Positions 1-5,800 of a stretch of 7,808 bases of DNA are shown piece after piece (position 1 is the first letter of the stretch; every line of letters starts with the position of its first letter). Both the position numbers and the translations under genes were made by a program. Origin of the DNA: Ruminococcaceae bacterium UBA7067 (GTDB lineage Bacteria > Bacillota > Clostridia > Oscillospirales > Acutalibacteraceae); contig DKZT01000038.1 in NCBI GenBank assembly GCA_002493755.1, positions 1 to 7,808 of the forward strand, read 5' to 3'. The notes below the pieces were generated by a model. That model was not told the DNA's origin, did no database searches, and worked only from the letters and a program-made list of their open reading frames with translations.

Positions 1-2
1 GA

Positions 3-21
3 CCACCGGTTCAACCGGTGG
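3..21. repeat. Perfect 8-bp inverted repeat, subterminal palindrome
   Basis: CCACCGGT and ACCGGTGG flank a TCA triloop. No T-run follows on either strand within the window, so it does not look like a Rho-independent terminator. Its place outside the other hairpins fits the terminal recognition hairpin of an IS200/IS605-like end. Confidence 0.75.
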
Positions 22-30
22 CTTGCACAG

Positions 31-72
31 CCCCTAAAAGGGGCTAATACGGACTTAACCCCTAAAAGGGGC
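31..72. repeat. Two direct copies of a CCCCTAAAAGGGGC hairpin
   Basis: The 14-base unit occurs at 31-44 and 59-72, 14 bases apart. Each copy folds as CCCCT/AGGGG around an AAA loop; the first extends to a 7-bp stem, AGCCCCT/AGGGGCT (29-45). Because the two copies are identical, either arm of one could also pair with the other, so alternative folds are possible. No U-tract follows in either direction, which argues against tandem terminators. Confidence 0.8.
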
Positions 73-104
73 ATCGAAGTTTGACAACGCATTACCATTT
101 CAAG

Positions 105-130
105 CAACCGCTCACATGCGGCTGTTTATT
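105..130. repeat. Hairpin with 3' T-rich tail on the plus strand
   Basis: CAACCGC (105-111) and GCGGCTG (118-124) flank a 6-nt loop and are followed on the plus strand by TTTATTTTT. It could end a plus-strand transcript coming from outside the window. The stem is better paired on the minus strand, where the A-C mismatch becomes a G-U wobble, so a structural RNA element read with the neighbouring hairpins is the preferred reading. Confidence 0.4.
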
Positions 131-135
131 TTTGC

Positions 136-213
136 TTACTTATTCTTACTACCCGTAAACGGGTCTATGTACTCTTTTATACTTGTCTGATCCTTAGAAT
201 AATCGTCTTCCAA
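136..213 (-). pseudogene. 25-codon coding-like tail, possible end of tnpB or of the oxidase
   Basis: After the oxidase sequence HGHNWRAKPD, the frame that closes at 177 reads an unconvincing WKTIILRIRQV. A different frame from 213 reads an acidic, plausible tail that includes DDYSKDQTSIKEYI and ends DPFTGSKNK at a TAA (138-136). It has no start codon with a ribosome binding site (the first codon is TTG, without Shine-Dalgarno). It may be the 3' end of a tnpB brought in by the mobile end, or the oxidase reading frame continued after a second frameshift, since oxidases of this type may have a DD-containing stretch after HGHNW. A short dyad (ACCCGTAAACGGGT, 151-164) lies inside it. Confidence 0.25.
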
Positions 214-1116
214 TCAGGCTTTGCACGCCAGTTGTGACCGTGCAATACAAAGCCGATATTTCTCGGCTTATCGCCAGGCATAAGCAGTCTGATTATTACT
301 CTTTCTTTTGCATAAGCCTTTAAAAGCGGAGTTGACGGGTCGCCGTACTTTCTTGAGCTGAAAATATGCGATGGATCGTTTTTCTTTTTTAAACGCTCTC
401 TCATCGGCTCACAGCGGTAGCTTATTCCCATTACACCTGGGTCATCGTCCGAGCCGGGGTGTTCGGGCGGATTCAACGGTCTGTTGTCCTTATCAAACAA
501 CAGTGAAAAATCGTGAACAAACATTGCAAACTCACGGAATGAGCTTCCGTCTGCTCTTTTTATTACGGCGTTTGCTCCGCTTTTCAGAGGTCTGCCGTTT
601 TTAGGATTGAGGAAAACCGAGCCTGTAGGCTCAACTATCAGTGCGCCGAACAAGCCGTGAACATTCGTACCGTCCTCGCCGCTTCTCGTGTCGCCCATAT
701 CAGAGAAGAGATAAACTCCCTCTCTTTCCGCATACCATTTCTAGCTGATAAAATCTCTTGTGGTAGTGTCGGGATTATAGCCGACCTCCGCACCGTCTGA
801 GGTCAGAACATTATATCTCAGTCCCTGAACGTGGATAGATACTCTTCTGTCAAGCTTGTTATAGAAATTAATCTGAATTTCATCACCTTTATTTGCTCTT
901 ATAACAAGAGGCTGAACATCCTTGTATGGCTGTGGAGGATTGAGAGCAAAATTTTCTCTTTTCACGCTGAATACGCTCGGAATCCTTTTTCAGAACATAC
1001 ATCATTCCGTTCGGGTCATAGTCGCCGTATTTATTATAAACTATCGGTATAGATATTGCTTCAATATCAAATACTCTTACGCAATCAGATTTTGGATAAT
1101 CTGATAATTCTGTCAT
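177..1116 (-). pseudogene. Multicopper oxidase pseudogene (frameshift, amber stop, 3' truncation)
   Basis: Three in-order fragments read as one cupredoxin-type multicopper oxidase, a copper enzyme that oxidises metal ions or phenolics with oxygen. The start at 1116 (MTELSDYP) has a good ribosome binding site and reads VFDIEAISIPIVYNKYGDYD. Around 963-948 the frame must shift by one base in AAAAGAGAAAATTTT; the next frame gives QPYKDVQPLVIRANKGD and SIHVQGLRYNVLTSDGAEVG, the first cupredoxin domain. A TAG at 743-741 interrupts FIS/KWYAERE, and the same frame then continues through SDMGDTRSGEDG, NVHGLFGALIVEP and FVLHGHNW, a copper-ligand-type HGH motif. About 313 codons remain, and the C-terminal cupredoxin domain with the usual HCHxxxH cluster is missing, apparently cut off where the hairpin-rich element begins. 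It stands alone downstream of a strong terminator. It is probably dead; a sequencing error could explain one lesion but hardly all of them. Confidence 0.85.
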
Positions 1117-1201
1117 AAAATTAAAACTCCTTTCATTATTAATCGAAATAACATAGTATTTCACTATAATAATATGAAGCTTGTCGGGAAATGACACAAA
1201 C
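1117..1201 (-). promoter_or_regulatory. AT-rich upstream region of the oxidase with a 6-bp dyad
   Basis: After the terminator at 1202-1251 the oxidase needs its own promoter, and this is the only space for it. It contains several -10-like hexamers on the minus strand (TATTAT and TATAGT near 1163-1172) but no convincing -35 at the right distance. A perfect inverted repeat GAAATA-N6-TATTTC at 1145-1162 sits between these and the ribosome binding site, where an operator would lie. Confidence 0.3.
1127..1134 (-). promoter_or_regulatory. Ribosome binding site of the oxidase pseudogene
   Basis: GAAAGGAG lies 10 nt upstream of the ATG at 1116. It fixes the N-terminus as MTELSDYP rather than an upstream in-frame ATG at 1203 that lies in the terminator tail. 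Retention of a near-ideal site suggests that decay of the gene is recent. Confidence 0.7.
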
Positions 1202-1251
1202 AAAAAACACAGCCGACAGAGAACCGAAGCTCTCTGCTGACTGTGTTTTTT
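1202..1251. terminator. Strong bidirectional Rho-independent terminator with UUCG loop
   Basis: On the minus strand the arms AACACAG..CAGAGAGC and GTTCTCTG..CTGTGTT close on a C(UUCG)G tetraloop and are followed by TTTTTT. An internal mismatch interrupts the long stem, with G-U pairs beside it. The plus strand also has T6 after the stem (1246-1251), so it can stop transcription from both sides. It closes the surface-protein cluster 33 bases after the stop at 1284 and separates it from the oxidase pseudogene. Confidence 0.9.
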
Positions 1252-1283
1252 GGAATATGTTCTGCGTGAAAATAACTCTTGTT

Positions 1284-1613
1284 TTACTTATAGCTTTCGC
1301 TGCATTTGTCCTTATTGTTTTTACTGTAAAAATATATGACAAGCACCGAAATTATGAACAGGAGCAAGGATATGACAACATAAGCGGATATTGCTTCTCC
1401 TGTTGAAACATTGCTTATATCCTGCTCAGGAACACTGCTTTCACTGTCAGAAGCAGGCTGTGAAGTCGCGCTCGGCGCTGTTTCAATACGGGCTGTCACT
1501 TCCGTGCTTCCATCAGCGTGCACTGAAAAGACAGTCAAAGAAACAGTAAAAAGCATTAAGCATACAGCTGCAAGCAGTAAGCACAAGCACTTATTTATTT
1601 TTATCCTTTTCAT
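1284..1613 (-). CDS. Small secreted, C-terminally anchored GSTEVTA-motif protein
   Basis: A 109-residue protein of unrecognised family. Residues 1-33 form a typical signal peptide (basic MKRIKINK, hydrophobic core, VHA cleavage). The mature part starts with GSTEVTARIE (35-44), followed by a Ser/Thr/Pro/Glu-rich linker (45-66). NVSTGE (68-73) then precedes a hydrophobic helix (about 76-96) and a Lys-rich tail, arranged like a sortase sorting signal but with STG in place of LPXTG. The GSTEVTA motif recurs in the protein encoded just upstream (stop 23 nt away), at the same distance after the signal peptide, so the pair is probably related or interacting. No Shine-Dalgarno sequence is visible before the ATG; translation may depend on coupling to the upstream gene. 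The coding call is fairly secure, the function is not. It may anchor or cap its neighbour at the cell surface (inference). Confidence 0.8.
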   Translation of the reverse strand: MKRIKINKCLCLLLAAVCLMLFTVSLTVFSVHADGSTEVTARIETAPSATSQPASDSESSVPEQDISNVSTGEAISAYVVISLLLFIISVLVIYFYSKNNKDKCSESYK

Positions 1614-1636
1614 ATCAGATAAAAACTATGTTAGAA

Positions 1637-2257
1637 TCAGCTTTCGATTAATGCGCTGTGAAATACCATATAACCGCTGTAATCGCCTGCAATTTCAGAA
1701 AGAGTCAAGCCATACAGTGCTTTTTGATTCAAAGCGATAGTACCGCTCAGTTTATTACCCTGTGCATCTGAGGGAAATGCACAGAGGAAGTAGCCGTAAC
1801 TGCCCGGAGAAGCCGTGCTGTTTATAGCTGTGGAATCGGCAATATTACTATCGTCTACTGTGGATGTAAAAACATCATATTGGAATTGATTTGGAGTTTC
1901 TTTATCCTTTTGTGTAATACAGAACTGACCGTCAGTTTCGAAGTCTGAACAGCTGTCCTTAACCCATACAGTTACACTCTGACCGGACTTAATATTGATC
2001 TCGGTTGCTTCAACATCGAACCCTCTGTATACATAGCTGTCATTCTCATTGCTATCAGGCTGTGTAAGCGTACCGAAATCAACCTTGTCAGGAATAGTGA
2101 TGGTGTAGCTTACATTTCCGGGATCTACGATATTAGCTGTTACTTCTGTAGAACCGTTAGGATTTACGTCTGAAAGAGTTGCGGCAGACGCTGATACAGC
2201 CGCAGTTGCAGCCATTGCCGCAGCAAGCAGAGCTGCAACGATTTTTTTTGATTTCAT
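1637..2257 (-). CDS. Secreted beta-rich surface protein, pilin- or WxL-like, unknown function
   Basis: A 206-residue exported protein. The start chosen is ATG 2257, because GAAAGG lies 9 nt upstream; an in-frame TTG nine bases earlier would overlap the spacer. Residues 1-26 are an Ala-rich signal peptide ending in SASA. The mature chain begins with NGSTEVTANI (34-43), then VSYTITIPDKVDFGTL (49-64), alternating polar/hydrophobic strands such as SVTVWVKD (94-101), and ends LTLSEIAGDYSGYMVF (184-199), the AG-Y-G-F closing strand common in Ig-like or WxL-type surface proteins of Firmicutes. There is no C-terminal anchor; Cys103, Cys113 and Cys159 could form a disulfide. The small anchored protein downstream repeats its N-terminal motif, suggesting a partner pair. 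An eight-A run lies at codons 4-6. Function is not known; a structural or adhesive role outside the cell is an inference. Confidence 0.85.
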   Translation of the reverse strand: MKSKKIVAALLAAAMAATAAVSASAATLSDVNPNGSTEVTANIVDPGNVSYTITIPDKVDFGTLTQPDSNENDSYVYRGFDVEATEINIKSGQSVTVWVKDSCSDFETDGQFCITQKDKETPNQFQYDVFTSTVDDSNIADSTAINSTASPGSYGYFLCAFPSDAQGNKLSGTIALNQKALYGLTLSEIAGDYSGYMVFHSALIES

Positions 2258-2340
2258 TAAAAACAACCTTTCACAAATAAAATTATATTGATAAGAAAGC
2301 CGTATTTTGCGACATTCCTTAATCGCTTAACAATCAATAA
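2258..2340 (-). promoter_or_regulatory. Intergenic region with TATAAT -10 and a motif shared with the 7.7-kb leader
   Basis: A perfect TATAAT (2287-2282, minus strand) lies 24 nt before the start codon at 2257, but no TTGACA-like -35 occurs 16-18 nt further up, so a promoter here is plausible but may need an activator. At 2335-2324 the minus strand reads GATTGTTAAGCG, close to GATTGTTTAAGTG in the leader of the large gene (7777-7765). No terminator follows the gene at 2341, so read-through from upstream is also possible. Confidence 0.4.
2267..2272 (-). promoter_or_regulatory. Ribosome binding site deciding the 2257 start
   Basis: GAAAGG stands 9 nt before ATG 2257, giving MKSKKIV as the N-terminus. 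This is preferred over the TTG at 2266, which would leave no space between site and start codon. Confidence 0.75.
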
Positions 2341-2850
2341 TCACTTGACAATCAGTGTTAATTCCGATTCTGCGGAATTCAGCGGAGCGTGCTCCTCGTC
2401 AAGAGTAACGCACTGATAATACACCAAAGCTTTGTATTTCCCTGCTTCAAGTGTTTTTGAGAGCGGAACCTCCGTCAAGCCGTAGCCCGGCTTTAGCAAC
2501 TCGGACTTATAAAGCACAGTGCCGTCCTCAAGCTTTAGGGTTGCGTAAAAGCCGCATTCATTCGCCTTTGGATTGCCGATACTCAGATGCAGGCTTGTGT
2601 CCCCTGCCTTCATTTCGGCTGTGCCGTAGCCGGGAATCTGGACGCCCTTGCTCGGAGGTGTGCTTTCGTCCTCAAGACCTGTGTCCCAGCCGTCCGAGAT
2701 TTTTCCGACAACGCCATTTGAAGGTGTCGGCTTCTCGGCGAAGAAGCTGTTATACACAACAACTCCGCCGACAGCCAGAGCCGCAATAACAAGTATTACA
2801 GCTATAATGACTAAAAGTTTTTTCTTTGACTTTTCTTTTGTTTTATCCAA
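2341..2850 (-). CDS. Single-pass membrane protein with extracellular beta domain
   Basis: A 169-residue protein of a family I cannot name. Residues 1-11 are Lys-rich and cytoplasmic, 12-34 form a membrane helix, 36-68 a Pro/Ser/Gly/Glu-rich linker, and 69-169 a compact extracellular domain. That domain shows IPGYG (72-76), GNPKANECGFYATLKLEDG (92-110), LYKSELLKPGYG (113-124), LEAGKYKALVYY (134-145) and a final strand LTLIV, a pattern typical of Ig-like sandwiches. Cys99 and Cys147 could pair. The start is TTG 2850, supported by GAAGGA 6 nt upstream; it overlaps the stop of the PI-PLC gene by 8 nt (TTGGATAA), so translation is probably coupled. The context suggests an accessory surface protein for the large phospholipase or for the secreted beta protein downstream. 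Existence is well supported, function is not. Confidence 0.85.
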   Translation of the reverse strand: MDKTKEKSKKKLLVIIAVILVIAALAVGGVVVYNSFFAEKPTPSNGVVGKISDGWDTGLEDESTPPSKGVQIPGYGTAEMKAGDTSLHLSIGNPKANECGFYATLKLEDGTVLYKSELLKPGYGLTEVPLSKTLEAGKYKALVYYQCVTLDEEHAPLNSAESELTLIVK

Positions 2851-5800
2851 TTCTGTTCCTTCTTTTTGCTCTGAAGATTACTATAAGTGAGAACGCCGCT
2901 ATAAGCAATACCACAACAGGAATTGTTGAGCCGGTGTTAATCGGTGTGCCGTTATTTGTTGTATTGATTACATCAGTCTTGTTATTGCCGGTGTTTGTAT
3001 TGTTGCCGGATGACGGATTTTTCGCGTCAGTTTCAACAACAGCAAACGACATCGGGTGTGAAACAGTAAATACAGCCATTCCGTTTTCAACAGAATCAGG
3101 CTCACAGTAAACGATACTGCCATCTTCATTTATTCCCGCAAGCTGTACATTCTTATTTTCAACGGGAAGCGTAATTTTGAAAAGTCCACTGCACCATAGC
3201 TCGGTAGGAATGAAATTGCCGTCATTATCAGTCAGGCTTACGGAATATGCTTGAAGAATTTTCTTATTGCCGACTGATGAAGATAAAAGGTTGTAGTCCG
3301 CTGTGTTTGCTTTGCAGGTGCTGTATGTGATGTTAAGATCCTTGTGCATAACACCTTCAACAGTGATGTTATTTCCTGCGGATTTAACAGAGCGTTTAAG
3401 ATTACAGCCTATAACAGTCGGACAGCCTTTGTTGGCGAGGGTACGTTGTTCCCATTTTACTTCTGAAGCATAGTCCGACTCAGCACATACTTTATTGAGT
3501 GCGTCTAAGAATTCTGCATCTCGGAAGTAATCGGCACTTGAGGCGGATATGTTCGCATTATCGGTATTGTCTTTATTGGGATCTTGTGTTAATTCCTTTC
3601 CGAATGCAGGCAGTACATCCGAAGTAAAATAGAATACATTTGTGACTGTCGGGATTAAACCGTCATATCCATTCTCGCCTGCAATCGAGCCTGTGATATT
3701 TTTGTTTGTTTCACTGTTATTTGTTTTTCCTATCAGATTTGCCGAATTGTAGGAGCATTCGATTGTTCCGCCGTTCATTGCGACAAGTCCTCCGGATACA
3801 AGGCTTTCAGTAGTGCCGACACTGCCGTTGTTTGCGCAGCCTGAAATTATACCTGTATTTACTCCTGCAACGCCGCCGCAATTTGTGCCCTTAACAACCG
3901 ATGAATTTCGACATCCGATGATAAGACCGCTGTTTTCACCGACTACGCCGCCGCTTATCTCGCCGTTAATGCTTGAATTCAACTCAGCCGCTACAATATG
4001 CTTATTCTCCGGGTCTATAATACCGGAAGTGAGATTTACACCGCTTGTGCAGTGGTCGATTTTGCCTTTGTTTACCGCCGCAATTCCGCCTGCTGTTTTT
4101 GAGGAAGTGTTAAAATCGCAATCAAATACGGTTAAATCCTTTACACATCCGTTTTCGCCGATTACCTCAAACAAACCGCCGTATTCAGGCGAATCAATGT
4201 TAAGACCGATAATGCTGTAATCGTTGCCGATGAATGTGCCGTTGAAGGGCTTATTATCTTTCACAGAGCCTATCCCCTGCGTCCATACCGAATCGGCAGG
4301 AGCGACTATATTATTAACAAGAGTATAGCTGTGTGAGCCGTACTGTTCATAATCGCTTCTTACAACACTTGAAAGCTTTACAAGGTCGTCATATGTTCTG
4401 ATGATGAAATTGCCGTCCTCGTCCTTGTCAAACTCATCGGGTTCAGGCTTTTCGGAATATGTGTTGGAATAGCCGTCCTTATATTCAAGGTAATAAACAG
4501 TGCCGCCCTCAAATACGGGGTAATCATCGGGAGTTTTTCCGTTGTCAATGTTCTGATACCATACCTGTGTACCGTCTGTCACCTTATGGTTAAGGAGATA
4601 AGTAACCTCACCCGTACTAAATTCATAAGCTGTTTCAGAAACTGCTGTTGCTCCTGATTTACTGTCGCTGCCAAAAGCAAGCGTTGATGATCTGCCGAGA
4701 TAATAGTTATTGTCAATATTGCTTGTAGTGTAATTTCTTGCCCAGCCTATAATTGCTCCGCAATATTGTGTGCTGTCGCCGTTGCTGACCGTACCGTAGT
4801 TATAGCAGTCCTTAATTGTCGGGTTAGTATTGTTTACATATCCCAGAATACCGCCTGTGTAAGCACCCGATTTTGATGTGGTTACAGTACCGTGGTTTGC
4901 GCAGTTGCTTATGCGTGCTCCTGCGTTTGTGTAGCCAACGATACCGCCGATACAGTCAGTGGAATTTTTAATATCTATAGTACCGTAATAAAGGCATTTA
5001 TCAACAAAAGTATCTTTGTTTGCTATATATCCTACAACACCGCCAACGTGCTTTAATACTCCGGCTGTATTTGAAATGTTGACGTATGAAGCAACATTTG
5101 ATATTGTCGAACCGTCAGCATAGCCTACTACACCGCCGATATAATCTCCGTCAGTGGAAATAATCATCTCACCCTTAACGGTAAAGTTTTTAATTGTGCC
5201 GTAAACGCTTCTGAACAGACCTGTATCGTGAGGAGTTTTTGTAATTTTAAGGTTTGAAATTGTGTGGTTTTGTCCGTCAAAGACACCTGTGTAATCCCTG
5301 ATGGGCGACCATTCACGGCTTTCAAGATTAATATCCTTAACAAGAACAGCGTTTGCGCCTGCGTCCTGCTTGTCAAAGTCAGCGTGAGTGTTGTCGCCGT
5401 TTACAAGGGAAGCAAACCAGAATAGTTGACCTGCATTGCCGATTTCATAAACTCCGCTGCTGTTAAGTGCGACCGGCTGATACTGATCACATATTGTACA
5501 GAAACCGTTATCAGAATATGTATGTGTATGCTCTGTAATGAAATTAGTCATATATATTCTTCTTGAAAGCTTTGCGTCAATGTAATTTGTCATTACAATT
5601 CCGACAGTTTTCAATTCAGATAATGAGGTCGGTTGATTAAGACGAGATTCTTTCATTAATTTTGCATCTATTGCTCGTGGTTGATCCAAATTATCCTTTG
5701 CAGCGGAATAATTGAAAAGATAAGCGTTGCCGTCCGCTGTTAATTTTTTATCAGTCGCATCATCTATTGTGCCTGTAAAATATTCATACTTTGTATCTGC

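Larger units (their letters stand above)
1..213 (-). mobile_element. Probable IS200/IS605-type right-end remnant, structured and transposase-less
   Basis: This stretch holds four hairpins in about 125 bases: a terminal palindrome at 3-21, two copies of a CCCCTAAAAGGGGC hairpin at 31-44 and 59-72, and a stem at 105-124 whose seven pairs are complete only on the minus strand, where a G-U pair replaces an A-C mismatch. Read on the minus strand, the order is short reading-frame remnant (213-136), structured non-coding RNA, then palindrome. That is the layout of the right end of IS200/IS605 elements, where the omega-RNA (reRNA) overlaps the end of tnpB and stops at a subterminal hairpin. No tnpA or tnpB domain is visible, and the multicopper oxidase gene runs directly into this region, so it would be a truncated or internally deleted copy, or a passive palindrome-associated element. 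The true end lies left of base 1. An unrelated structured repeat is possible. Confidence 0.42.

Noticed and set aside
31..72. Direct repeats suggesting a CRISPR array
   Set aside because: Only two 14-base palindromic copies with a 14-base gap; too short and too few for repeats and spacers, and no cas genes.
105..130. Simple Rho-independent terminator on the plus strand
   Set aside because: Possible, but the stem has a mismatch on that strand, is fully paired only on the minus strand and belongs to a cluster of similar hairpins; no plus-strand gene is seen to need it.
371..604. Plus-strand open frame of 77 codons
   Set aside because: Antisense shadow of the oxidase pseudogene, whose minus-strand motifs are unmistakable.
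741..743. TAG as selenocysteine- or pyrrolysine-type insertion in a functional oxidase
   Set aside because: The frameshift about 200 bases upstream and the missing C-terminal copper domain make a functional product unlikely; kept only as a low-interest check.
1411..1740. Plus-strand open frame of 109 codons
   Set aside because: Opposes two minus-strand genes with signal peptides and shared motifs; no supporting start signal.
2243..2250. Eight-A run in codons 4-6 of the 206-residue protein as a frameshift or phase-variation site
   Set aside because: The frame is intact through the signal peptide and whole protein; a single short run in Lys codons is common in AT-rich genomes and nothing else points to switching.
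3813..4220. Plus-strand open frame of 135 codons
   Set aside because: Antisense to the GLUG repeats; Pro/Phe-rich low-complexity translation mirrors Gly/Asn-rich codons, with no ribosome binding site or recognisable domain.
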